Positions 33,205 to 39,720 of a stretch of DNA of 64,000 nt are shown in pieces. The DNA lies in NCBI GenBank assembly GCA_034432935.1, contig DAOUBD010000045.1, positions 10,920 to 74,919 of the forward strand, written 5' to 3'. A program made the position numbers and the translations under genes. The notes beneath the pieces are model-generated. The model did not search any database and was not told where the DNA came from. It worked only from the letters and a program-made list of their open reading frames with translations. The stretch is from DAOUAG01 sp034432935. GTDB lineage: Bacteria; Chloroflexota; Dehalococcoidia; SM23-28-2; RBG-16-64-32. Positions within the stretch are counted from its first letter, which is position 1. Each line of letters opens with the position of its first letter.

Positions 33205-34179
33205 TTAGGCTGGGACGCCGGCGGCGAGGCGGACGCCCTCTACCATGCGCTTCAGTTTCTCGAAGGCTACCTCTCTGGGGAGGTACTCGAGGCCGCAGGA
33301 CGGGTTGACATAGACCCGTTCGGGGGGAACGCAGTCCCAGAGACGCCGGAGGGCGTCGCTGATCTGTTGCGGGGTCTCGAGGCGGGTGTTGCGCCCGTCG
33401 ACGATGCCGAAGCCGAGTTTCTTGTCGAAACGACCTTGGCGCAGGGCGTCCCAGTTGGGGGGGCCAGCGACGAAGTCGAGGCCGATGACCTCGATGGGGA
33501 GTTCGAGGAGGCGGGGCAGGACGCCGGCGGCGCTGCCGAACCAGGTGTACAGGCCCCGCTCGCCCCCGAGGCCATCGAGGACGTGGGTTAGCGCGCGGCA
33601 GGCGACTTCGATATCGTCCTTGCGGAAGATGATGACGGGGTCGTTGATCTGGATGTACTGGGCGCCAGCAGCGGCGAGGGCTTGGGCCTCCTGGCGAAGG
33701 GCCTCAGCGTAGGCCATGGCCAGCTTCTCGCGGCTGCCGTAGTGCATATCAGCGGAGAGGGCGGCGAGGGTATAAGGCCCCGGGAGGACGGCCTTCACCG
33801 GCTTGGGGCTATGCTGCGCGGCGAACTGGTAGTCGCGCACCAGGAGGGGGCCCGGCCAGGTGACGGGGCCGGTGACCTCGGGTTGGCGGAAGTAGGTGTT
33901 GGTATCCAGGTAGCGCTGAAGTCCGCCGGCCTCGACGCCGCGCAGGCGGCAGGCGAAGTAGGTCTGGTCGTCATCCCAGCGGATCTGGCCGTCGGTGATG
34001 ATGTCGACCCCAGCTTCGGCCTGCTCCTGAATGACCTCGATGGTGACCTCGTCCTGGACGCGGGCGAGCTCTTCATCGGTTATCTCGCCGCGGTCCCGCC
34101 GGTTGATGGCGATGCGGAGGCGAGCTGGCCGGGGTCTATTGGGTATCTTAGGGTAGCTGCCTACGACGGTTGTGAGCAT
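33205..34179 (-). CDS. MetE C-terminal-domain-like protein B, zinc site degraded
   Basis: A 324-residue barrel protein related to protein A (VGSYPKIP, YIQINDPVI, RVYVNPSCGLEYLP). Two of the classical zinc ligands are absent: the His-x-Cys pair is T212-W-F214, and the ligand Glu position is Asp235. Only C295 remains. This argues against ordinary methionine synthesis. It may bind a different metal or cofactor, or be a partner of protein A, encoded 14 bp downstream. Preceded by a small coiled-coil gene 9 bp upstream, and all three share one promoter. Assignment to the family is by overall pattern; the reaction is not known. Confidence 0.72.
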   Translation of the reverse strand: MLTTVVGSYPKIPNRPRPARLRIAINRRDRGEITDEELARVQDEVTIEVIQEQAEAGVDIITDGQIRWDDDQTYFACRLRGVEAGGLQRYLDTNTYFRQPEVTGPVTWPGPLLVRDYQFAAQHSPKPVKAVLPGPYTLAALSADMHYGSREKLAMAYAEALRQEAQALAAAGAQYIQINDPVIIFRKDDIEVACRALTHVLDGLGGERGLYTWFGSAAGVLPRLLELPIEVIGLDFVAGPPNWDALRQGRFDKKLGFGIVDGRNTRLETPQQISDALRRLWDCVPPERVYVNPSCGLEYLPREVAFEKLKRMVEGVRLAAGVPA

Positions 34180-34188
34180 TCGGAGTTG

Positions 34189-34383
34189 TCAGTCCTTCCC
34201 TTCCTCTGTGCTTTTCTTCAGCCTTTCTATCTCCTCTTTGACCTCGGCAAGCTCCTCTTCCAGCTCCTCGCGGTATTCCTCCAGCATGCGGAGGTATTCC
34301 TCGCGGCGGGGGAACCGCCAAGCGCTCCGGAACCAGAAGCCGAAGGGAGGAGCGAAGCCGAAGCGAAACCAGCGGTGCCTCAT
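34189..34383 (-). CDS. Small coiled-coil protein with aromatic N-terminus
   Basis: A 64-residue protein. Residues 1-25 are rich in Phe, Trp and Arg (WFRFGFAPPFGFWFR); residues 27-62 are a highly charged heptad helix (EEYREELEEELAEVKEEIER), so a short coiled coil that may dimerise or bind a membrane or partner through the aromatic part. Many bacteria have DUF5320-like small proteins of this shape, of unknown role. GGGAGGT lies 9 bases before the ATG, and the two MetE-like genes follow within 9 bp, so it is a true gene and the first of that operon. Confidence 0.75.
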   Translation of the reverse strand: MRHRWFRFGFAPPFGFWFRSAWRFPRREEYLRMLEEYREELEEELAEVKEEIERLKKSTEEGKD

Positions 34384-34458
34384 GGTGGCGACCTCCCGGA
34401 GGGTGTTGTTCTCAGGCGGTCCGGCGGGGGCGCTAGGCTGCCTGCGCCTTCAGGGGCG

Positions 34459-34488
34459 ACTCTAGCACGGGCGCGCCGGCGGGGTCAA
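34459..34488 (-). promoter_or_regulatory. Promoter of the small protein / MetE-like operon
   Basis: On the minus strand TTGACC (34488-34483), an 18-bp spacer and TAGAGT (34464-34459), with TG one base before the -10. The leader is about 70 bases and contains a small CCTCCGGGAGG hairpin that would overlap the Shine-Dalgarno sequence. Confidence 0.6.
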
Positions 34489-34545
34489 TCGTATGTGGGG
34501 CGGACGGCCGTCGCAGAGGCGGGGGAATTGGGTGACGATCTGCCC

Positions 34546-34575
34546 TTGGGCTTTCCGCCCCGGTAGGGCTAGAAT
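34546..34575 (+). promoter_or_regulatory. Promoter of the Hint-nuclease gene
   Basis: TTGGGC (34546-34551), 18 bp, TAGAAT (34570-34575), about 30 bases before the GTG start. It is separate from the divergent promoter of the MetE-like operon. Confidence 0.5.
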
Positions 34576-34605
34576 TGCCGCAACTTGAAAAAGCGTAGGT
34601 AGAGG

Positions 34606-35835
34606 GTGAGCAAGAACGAAGGCGGCGTCGTCGCCGCACTCTTCTGCGTGCGCAGGGGGACGCGGGTGTTGACCCCCCTCTGTCCCCCCGTCAACGGTGG
34701 GATGGCCCCCCTCTGTCCCCCCGTCAACGGGGGGAGTGCCCCCCTCAGTCGCCCCGGCGACGGGGGGAGTGCCCCCTCCCCGATGTCGGGGAGGGCTGGG
34801 GTGGGGTACTCCTCCGCCCCCGTCGAAGACCTTCGGCCGGGCGACTGGGTCCTCGCCCACGATGGCCAGCCTCACCGCGTGCTGCGGGCCGTCCGCAGGC
34901 GTTACCAAGGGACCCTGGTGGCCATTCGACACCGCCTAGCCCAAGCGCCGCTGTGGGTGACCGGTCACCATCGGGTTCTTTGCCAAAAGCGCACCCTCTC
35001 CTACGGCGCCAGACGCACGTGGAACCACATCCCTGGGGGACATTTCGCCCGCTCACGCGAGTTGCGGAAGGGTATGACTGGGGCCGAACGCCGGCTCTGG
35101 CAAGCTCTCCGCGGCGAGCAGTTGGGAGTAAAATTCCGCCGACAGCATCCGGTTGGGCCCTATATCGCGGACTTCTATTCGTGGGAAGCCGGCCTTGTCG
35201 TCGAGGTGGACGGTGACTCCCACTTCGCAACGGGGGCCCAGGAGTACGACGCTGCGCGAACGGCATACCTCGAAGCCCTTGGGCTGACGGTTGTGCGGGT
35301 CACAAACGACGATGTCCTCCGGCACTGTGACGCCGTGGTGGAGTGGATCCTCCAAGCCGTACAGGATGCGATTCCATCTGAGGATCACTACCGAGAGTGG
35401 CGCCGCGCCGCCAGCCTAAGGGAGGGAGACGCTGTCTTCACGCTCGTCGATGCCGGCGCCCGTCAACGGGGGGAGGGCCCCCCTCTCTCCCCCCGTCAAC
35501 GGGGGGAGGGCCCCCCTCGGTCGCCCCGTCAACGGGGGGAGTGCCCCCCTCGGTCGCCCCGTCAACGAGGGGAGTGCCCCCCTCTCTCCCCCCGTCAACG
35601 AGGGGAGTGCCCCCCTCGGTTCCCGCGTCAACGGGGGGAGGGCCCCCTCCCCGATGTCGGGGAGGGCTGGGGTGGGGCCACCCTGCTACCGGTGGAAATC
35701 ACCGCCATCGCGCAAATTGAAACGGACGAAGAGGTCTGGGACCTCGAGGTCGAGGGCGCGCATTCCTTCCTGACCGAGGTCTGTGCCCTGTATGACTGCG
35801 GCTCCCGTAGCGTAAGCCCGTGGCCGAGAAGTTGA
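34606..35835 (+). CDS. Free-standing Hint (intein-like) protein with embedded Vsr-like (DUF559) nuclease
   Basis: A 409-residue protein built like an intein without a host protein. Hint block A begins at C14 (CVRRGTRVLTP) and resumes at PVEDLRPGDWVLAHDG (72-87). Block B is TGHHRVL (T119-x2-H122). The last motif is EVWDLEVEGAHSFL followed by YDC, where inteins have HN-C/S/T. Residues ~150-255 are a DUF559 nuclease: GMTGAERRLWQALR, PYIADFY (D189), VVEVDGDSHF (E200, D202) and VVRVTNDDV. Two in-frame GC-rich repeat blocks interrupt the Hint fold. N- and C-flanks are only 13 and ~8 residues, so there is no extein gene. It may be a decayed or orphaned homing element, or a self-cleaving domain kept for another use. 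It converges on the DtxR gene (43 bp). Confidence 0.78.
   Translation: MSKNEGGVVAALFCVRRGTRVLTPLCPPVNGGMAPLCPPVNGGSAPLSRPGDGGSAPSPMSGRAGVGYSSAPVEDLRPGDWVLAHDGQPHRVLRAVRRRYQGTLVAIRHRLAQAPLWVTGHHRVLCQKRTLSYGARRTWNHIPGGHFARSRELRKGMTGAERRLWQALRGEQLGVKFRRQHPVGPYIADFYSWEAGLVVEVDGDSHFATGAQEYDAARTAYLEALGLTVVRVTNDDVLRHCDAVVEWILQAVQDAIPSEDHYREWRRAASLREGDAVFTLVDAGARQRGEGPPLSPRQRGEGPPRSPRQRGECPPRSPRQRGECPPLSPRQRGECPPRFPRQRGEGPLPDVGEGWGGATLLPVEITAIAQIETDEEVWDLEVEGAHSFLTEVCALYDCGSRSVSPWPRS
34673..34806 (+). repeat. GC-rich 33-bp tandem repeat array 1 with 35-bp tail
   Basis: Three 33-bp units (34673-34705, 34706-34738, 34739-34771) built around CCCCGTCAACGGGG and GGGGGGAGTGCCCCCC palindromes, followed by a 35-bp tail (34772-34806) that contains CTCCCCGATGTCGGGGAG. 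The array interrupts Hint block A of the host gene. The tail is identical to that of array 2. Confidence 0.9.
35462..35677 (+). repeat. GC-rich 33-bp tandem repeat array 2 with identical 35-bp tail
   Basis: A 16-bp partial unit, then five 33-bp units (35478-35510, 35511-35543, 35544-35576, 35577-35609, 35610-35642) and the tail 35643-35677, which matches the tail of array 1 at all 35 positions. In this copy the units are read in a different frame (RQRGEGPP-type peptides) from array 1 (CPPVNGG-type peptides), so the DNA rather than the peptide is what is repeated. Confidence 0.9.
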
Positions 35836-35878
35836 GGCGCCGGCGGGTAGAGCCGGAGGGGGTGCCGTTATGCGCCCG

Positions 35879-36562
35879 TCACGGCTTGCGGACGCGGATC
35901 TTGGCGGCGATGTGCAGGGCCAACGGCACGGAGGCGCCATCGCGCTCCACGATGACGATGCCCGTGGAAGGGGATGCCTCGAGCACCTTGAGGCGATTGC
36001 CCGGCGTGATCCTCCCTCGTTCCAGATAGTTGAGGACTTCGCGGTCCTCTTCCAGCTCCTCGGATATGAACTCGATGGTGGCCTCTTGGCCTGGGGAGAG
36101 GGCAGTGATTGGGAGGAGATCCGCGGGTAGCCGAGCGCCGGTGCCCGGTATGGGGCTGCCGTGGGGACAGGTGGTAGGGTTGCCGGCGAGCTCGAAGATG
36201 CGCTTTTCCAGCTTGGGGGTGATGGCATGCTCGAAGTGGTGGGCTTCCTCGTGGGCCTCGGCCCAGCCCAGGCCCATGACGTCGACGAGGAACCGTTCGG
36301 CCAGGCGATGGCGGCGGGTGATGTCCTCGGCCAGGGCCCGCCCTCTGGGCGTGAGGTGGACGACCTTGCGGGCGTCGAGCTCCACCAGACCGTCGCGGGC
36401 CATGCGGCGCACCGTGGCCCAAGCGGTGGGCGGCGTCACGTGCATGCGACGGGCGAGGCGGGCGGATATGACGGTCTCGCCTTCGCCTTCCAGGCTGTAG
36501 ATGGCCTGGAGGTAGTCTTCCACGGTGGCTGTTGGGTGGGCTATGGATTCAGTTTTCTGCAC
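35879..36562 (-). CDS. DtxR/MntR-family metal-dependent transcriptional repressor
   Basis: A 227-residue protein. The N-terminal winged helix is TVEDYLQAIYSL, SARLARRMHVTPPTAWATVRRM (recognition helix) and GLVELDARKVVHLTPRGRALA. The dimerisation and metal domain is RRHRLAERFLVDVMGL, EEAHHFEHAITPKLEKRI and GNPTTCPHGSPIPG, with the His/Glu/Cys ligands of the IdeR/DtxR type. Residues ~150-225 are an SH3-like FeoA domain. When loaded with Fe(II) or Mn(II), such proteins bind TTAGG...CCTAA sites. It is divergent from the FTR1-cupredoxin gene, with candidate boxes between them, so iron control is the likely role. The GTG start was chosen at MQKTESIAHPTATVEDYL. Confidence 0.9.
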   Translation of the reverse strand: MQKTESIAHPTATVEDYLQAIYSLEGEGETVISARLARRMHVTPPTAWATVRRMARDGLVELDARKVVHLTPRGRALAEDITRRHRLAERFLVDVMGLGWAEAHEEAHHFEHAITPKLEKRIFELAGNPTTCPHGSPIPGTGARLPADLLPITALSPGQEATIEFISEELEEDREVLNYLERGRITPGNRLKVLEASPSTGIVIVERDGASVPLALHIAAKIRVRKP

Positions 36563-36582
36563 GGCAAACTCCGCAAGATAGC

Positions 36583-36591
36583 TTAGCCTAA
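36583..36591. promoter_or_regulatory. Candidate DtxR/IdeR box near the repressor gene
   Basis: TTAGCCTAA, identical on the opposite strand to TTAGGCTAA, the centre of the IdeR consensus. It lies 21 bp upstream of the repressor start, where it could mediate autoregulation. Confidence 0.45.
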
Positions 36592-36717
36592 TTCGGCTTC
36601 TGACTCAAGGGAGCCAAGGCGCAATCAAAGGGTACCAGTGGGCGGGATTAGGACGGGACAGCGAGTCCTTATTTTAGTGACCACTTGGAAATTTTGTGAA
36701 ATCGCCCGCAATTCGTC

Positions 36718-36748
36718 TTGACATAGGCCTGTTCTTAGGCAATACTAA
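36718..36748 (+). promoter_or_regulatory. Promoter and candidate iron-repressor box of the FTR1 gene
   Basis: TTGACA (36718-36723), a 17-bp spacer and AATACT (36741-36746). TTAGGCAATACTAA (36735-36748) covers the -10 and has the TTAG...CTAA ends of a DtxR-type operator, well placed for repression. The start codon is 63 bp downstream. Confidence 0.5.
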
Positions 36749-36808
36749 TAACGCAGAGGAGCCACAACGTAGCGCGTGTGGGCGTAGGCCACCCTAGAAA
36801 GCAGAATC

Positions 36809-38203
36809 ATGACCAGCAGCTTTCTGATAATGCTCCGGGAGGGCCTAGAGGCGGGTTTGATAGTCGCCATAGTCCTGGCCTATCTGCGGCAGATCGATAG
36901 GCGCGATGCCTTCCCAGCGGTAGGTGCGGGCGCTGCGGCTGCTGCCTTAGCCAGCCTGGGGGTGGGCACCGGGCTGTATTTCGCCATCGGCGGTCTTCAC
37001 GGCAGGGCAGAGGTGCTGGCCTTCGCGGGGACGAGCCTGGTGGCCTGCGCTGTGCTGACCTGGATGCTCTTCTGGATGCGACAGCAGAGCCGGACCCTGG
37101 GCGCCCGCATCCGGCAGCAGGTGGACCGGGCGTTGGCCGTGGGAACGGTGACGGCGCTGGCTTCGGTGGTCTTTTTCGGAGTGCTGCGGGAGGGACTGGA
37201 GACGGTGCTGTTCCTCTTGGCCGTAGCTCTTGACCGTTCGGCGCTAGACCTGGTGCTGGGGGCTGGCGTGGGGCTGGCCGGCGCGGCCGGCCTGAGCTAC
37301 GTGTTCTATCAGGGCGGGCGCCGGGTGGACCTGCGCTTGTTCTTCCAGGTCACGGGTAGCCTGATCATCCTGGTGGCGGCGGGCCTGGCCTCGCGAGGCG
37401 TGGGCTGGCTACAGGAGGCCAGCGTGATCAACACGTTCCGCTGGCCGTTGTTCGATGTGAGCGGGAGCCCTCTGCTGGGGCACGGCGTGTTCGCCGAGTT
37501 TCTCAACGGGCTTTTCGGCTGGAACCCCCATCCGTCGCTGGAGGAGGCCGTCGTGTGGCTGGCCTTTGCGGCGGGCGCCTCCTTCTTCTTCCACCTCGGG
37601 ACCGCTCCTCTCGCCGTAGCGGGCCGGTTGGCCGGGCGCCTGCTCCCGGGGCAGACGGGCCCCCTACGGGCGCCAGCGTCGGCCCCGGTGTTGGCCGTGA
37701 CCTTGGCCGTGGCGGCCATCGCCGGCATCGGGCTTCTGGGCCTGAGCACGGCGGATGCCACGCGTCCGGCGGGAACGGTCGGGCTGGGCGAGAAACGGGA
37801 GGAGCGGGTGAAAGGGGAGCTGGCCACCCTCACGGTGGAGTTGGGCCGGGGCTTCATAAGGCTTGAGCCAAGCGAGCTGAAGGCGGAAGAGATCGAGCTG
37901 GACGTACGCAACCTGGACGATCAGGCCCACGAGGCGGTGTTCATCGCCACGGACCTGCGGCCCGACGGCCTTCCTGTTGACCGCGATACCAACGTGGTCG
38001 ATACCTCGGGTCTAAGGGTGGTAGGCGAGGTGGAGGCGTTCCGCCCGGGAGAGAAGCCAGTGTTCGAGGCATCTGGCGAAGCCGAGGCAGGAGAGGCGGA
38101 GGAAGGAACGGAGGCTGACCTGCCTGCGGGCCGCTACGTCGTGATCTGCAACCTGCCTGGGCATTACCAGGCTGGGATGCACGCCGTCCTCATCGTCCAC
38201 TAG
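36809..38203 (+). CDS. FTR1-family iron permease fused to a C-terminal cupredoxin domain
   Basis: A 464-residue membrane protein. Residues 1-320 are an FTR1/EfeU-type ferrous/ferric permease with about seven membrane spans and both iron-transit motifs REGLE (R10-E14 and R127-E131). Residues ~330-464 are an extracytoplasmic beta domain ending VVICNLPGHYQAGMHAVLIV. With H374 (DDQAHEAVF), C447, H452 and M457 it has all four ligands of a type 1 copper site. Yeast Ftr1 needs a copper oxidase partner, and in EfeUOB the cupredoxin is a separate protein (EfeO); here permease and copper domain are one chain. An acidic stretch (EASGEAEAGEAEEGTEAD) is inserted in the cupredoxin. Divergent from the DtxR gene. 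Iron uptake is the expected role. Confidence 0.88.
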   Translation: MTSSFLIMLREGLEAGLIVAIVLAYLRQIDRRDAFPAVGAGAAAAALASLGVGTGLYFAIGGLHGRAEVLAFAGTSLVACAVLTWMLFWMRQQSRTLGARIRQQVDRALAVGTVTALASVVFFGVLREGLETVLFLLAVALDRSALDLVLGAGVGLAGAAGLSYVFYQGGRRVDLRLFFQVTGSLIILVAAGLASRGVGWLQEASVINTFRWPLFDVSGSPLLGHGVFAEFLNGLFGWNPHPSLEEAVVWLAFAAGASFFFHLGTAPLAVAGRLAGRLLPGQTGPLRAPASAPVLAVTLAVAAIAGIGLLGLSTADATRPAGTVGLGEKREERVKGELATLTVELGRGFIRLEPSELKAEEIELDVRNLDDQAHEAVFIATDLRPDGLPVDRDTNVVDTSGLRVVGEVEAFRPGEKPVFEASGEAEAGEAEEGTEADLPAGRYVVICNLPGHYQAGMHAVLIVH

Positions 38204-38220
38204 TTAGACAAAAAAGATTC

Positions 38221-38262
38221 GAGCCGGTGGGTCCGACCTTCCTACCGGCTCGTTTCTTCTTT
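38221..38262. terminator. Bidirectional terminator after the FTR1 gene
   Basis: GAGCCGGT (38221-38228) pairs with ACCGGCTC (38244-38251). On the plus strand it is followed by GTTTCTTCTTT, and on the minus strand by GAATCTTTTTTG. It starts 17 bp after the FTR1 stop codon. Confidence 0.8.
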
Positions 38263-38375
38263 GACTGCGGGCGGGAGGGGGTACAACCGTCCGCTGCTTT
38301 GCGATTACAGGTTAGCAAGGCCGATAGGAGGTCTGGGTTAAGTGTCGGTGAAGGGCTGGTAACAGTTGCGTGAGA
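38221..38375. repeat. Duplicated non-coding element, copy 1
   Basis: About 155 bp sharing ordered blocks with copy 2: the GAGCCGGT hairpin, GGCGGGAGGGGGT followed by AACCG, CCGCTGCT, GGTTAAG, and GGTAACAGTTGCGTGAGA at the end. Sequence between the blocks has diverged. No credible open frame on either strand. It may be transcribed on the minus strand, ending at the T-rich arm of its hairpin. Confidence 0.65.
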
Positions 38376-38408
38376 ATTTCTAGCGCCTTGGCCAGAGGCA
38401 GAGGGGCG

Positions 38409-38465
38409 GCAGAAAAAGTTTGAGCCGGTTGACCGACCATTGCTCAACCGGCTCCTATTTTTCTG
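38409..38465. terminator. Second bidirectional terminator hairpin
   Basis: An 11-bp perfect stem GAGCCGGTTGA (38422-38432) / TCAACCGGCTC (38444-38454). The flanks GCAGAAAAA on the left and TTTTTCTGC on the right are also complementary, so U tracts appear on both strands. Confidence 0.8.
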
Positions 38466-38572
38466 CGGGGCGGGAGGGGGTGTAACCGCACCGCTGCTCT
38501 GCCCGTAATATAGGGCGTGCGTAAGGGCCAATGGTTAAGGGATGGTTAGATGCCGGTAATAGTTGCGTGAGA
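38422..38572. repeat. Duplicated non-coding element, copy 2
   Basis: About 151 bp, a direct repeat of copy 1 displaced by ~201 bp, with GGCGGGAGGGGGTGTAACCG and GGTAATAGTTGCGTGAGA in the same order. Together with copy 1 it fills most of the 627-bp stretch between the FTR1 gene and nuoA. The rest of that stretch (38573-38752) shows nothing I can name before the nuo promoter. Confidence 0.65.
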
Positions 38573-38752
38573 TTGTAGCCCCACCGCTGGCGCGCCCATG
38601 GTCTAAGCGTGAGCCCGCGGGGGCATCGCGCTTCGGCAGCTGCCAGCTCGCGCCCGGAATGATAGCTGCTGGCGTGTCCATCCTCGCCCAGGCCCGGTGC
38701 GGTAGGCGCCGGGTGGCTGATGGGCCAGCCGGAGGCAAGTGGGCAGAGCGCC

Positions 38753-38781
38753 TTGTCCGTGTATGGGGCCTGTGCTATACT
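38753..38781 (+). promoter_or_regulatory. Promoter of the nuo operon
   Basis: TTGTCC (38753-38758), a 17-bp spacer and TATACT (38776-38781), with TG one base before the -10. The leader to the nuoA ATG is about 43 bases and AT-rich, with no clear Shine-Dalgarno sequence. Confidence 0.7.
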
Positions 38782-38830
38782 CCGGCGCGAACAGTTAAGG
38801 ATAAAATTCACAAACTGAGACTCTTTTGCC

Positions 38831-39202
38831 ATGCTGCCGGAATGGGGCCAGGTCGGGTTTCTCGTGCTGATGGCGGTGCTGTTCCCCATCGGCGGCATCG
38901 GCAGTTCGTGGCTCCTAGGCCGCCTGGGGTTGCGTCCCGAGAGGCCCGACCGGGTGAAGGAGGACACCTACGAGTGCGGGGTGGAGACGGAAGGGCCCAC
39001 CTGGGTGCAGTTCAACTTCCGCTACTACTACTTCGCGCTGCTGTTCGTCATCTTTGACGTCGAGGCGGTCTTCCTCTACCCCTGGGCAGTGTCGGCCCAG
39101 AGGCTAGCCGTGGCGGGCTTCATCGAGGTCGTGACCTTCGTCGTTGTGCTGTTGGTGGGCCTGCTCTACGCATGGCGCAAGAATGCGCTGGAGTGGAGCT
39201 AG
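38831..39202 (+). CDS. nuoA: NADH-quinone oxidoreductase subunit A
   Basis: Small membrane subunit at the junction of the membrane and peripheral arms of complex I, 123 residues with three membrane helices. The conserved loop and second helix read YECGVETEG (including the loop cysteine) and FNFRYYYFALLFVIFDVE. It is the first gene of an operon running to 48073. The nuoC gene starts 1 bp after its stop, so nuoB, which normally follows, is not here. Confidence 0.94.
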   Translation: MLPEWGQVGFLVLMAVLFPIGGIGSSWLLGRLGLRPERPDRVKEDTYECGVETEGPTWVQFNFRYYYFALLFVIFDVEAVFLYPWAVSAQRLAVAGFIEVVTFVVVLLVGLLYAWRKNALEWS

Positions 39203-39203
39203 G

Positions 39204-39719
39204 ATGACCATCGGCGTCACCGGGTTGGAGCTGGCGCACAGAATAGAGCAGGGGTTCCCGGGGGCGGTGGAGGATGCCGCGCCAGAGGCGGTGACGGTCA
39301 GGCGGGACCGGTGGCTGGAGGTGGCGCCCCTCCTGAGGGATGGGCAAGACCTCCAGTTCAAGTACCTCAACTCCCTTACGGCTGTGGACCGGCTGGAGTA
39401 CTTCGAGGTCGTGTATCACATAACCTCCATCCGCTTCAACCGCATGGCCGCCGTCAAGGTGCGGACCGAGGGCCGGAATGATGCCTGGGTGCCTTCCGTG
39501 GTAGGGGTGTGGCCAGGGGCGCAACTCCAGGAGCGGGAGGCGTACGACCTCATGGGGATCGTCTTCGAGGGGCACCCGGACCTGAGGCGCATCTTCCTGT
39601 GGGAGGGCTTCTCAGGGCACCCGCTGCGCAAGGACTTCCTGAATCTGCCGGGCGGCAAGATGGCGGGCCTGGAGCGCTTCCCCGGGGAGCCCGGCGAGCC
39701 TTTGGGGGGCAGGGGCTAA
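39204..39719 (+). CDS. nuoC: NADH-quinone oxidoreductase subunit C
   Basis: 30-kDa-type peripheral subunit, 171 residues from ATG 39204 (MTIGVTGLELAHRIEQ); the longer open frame upstream lies inside nuoA. Family motifs: LTAVDRLEYFEVVYHI, VPSVVGVWPGAQLQEREAYDLMGI (the signature region) and HPDLRRIFLWEGF with HPLRKDF. It is a separate protein, not fused to NuoD. It helps form the Q-module, docking with NuoB and NuoD. The stop is 1 bp before nuoD. Confidence 0.94.
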   Translation: MTIGVTGLELAHRIEQGFPGAVEDAAPEAVTVRRDRWLEVAPLLRDGQDLQFKYLNSLTAVDRLEYFEVVYHITSIRFNRMAAVKVRTEGRNDAWVPSVVGVWPGAQLQEREAYDLMGIVFEGHPDLRRIFLWEGFSGHPLRKDFLNLPGGKMAGLERFPGEPGEPLGGRG

Positions 39720-39720
39720 G

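Noticed and set aside
34673..35677. The 33-bp repeats as a CRISPR array
   Set aside because: The units are directly tandem with no unique spacers, and no cas genes are present.
38190..38967. Minus-strand frames (113 and 170 codons) in the 38.2-38.9 kb intergenic stretch
   Set aside because: They run through terminator hairpins, the duplicated elements and the start of nuoA. Repeated peptides such as STGSNFFC arise from the duplicated DNA, not from a protein family.
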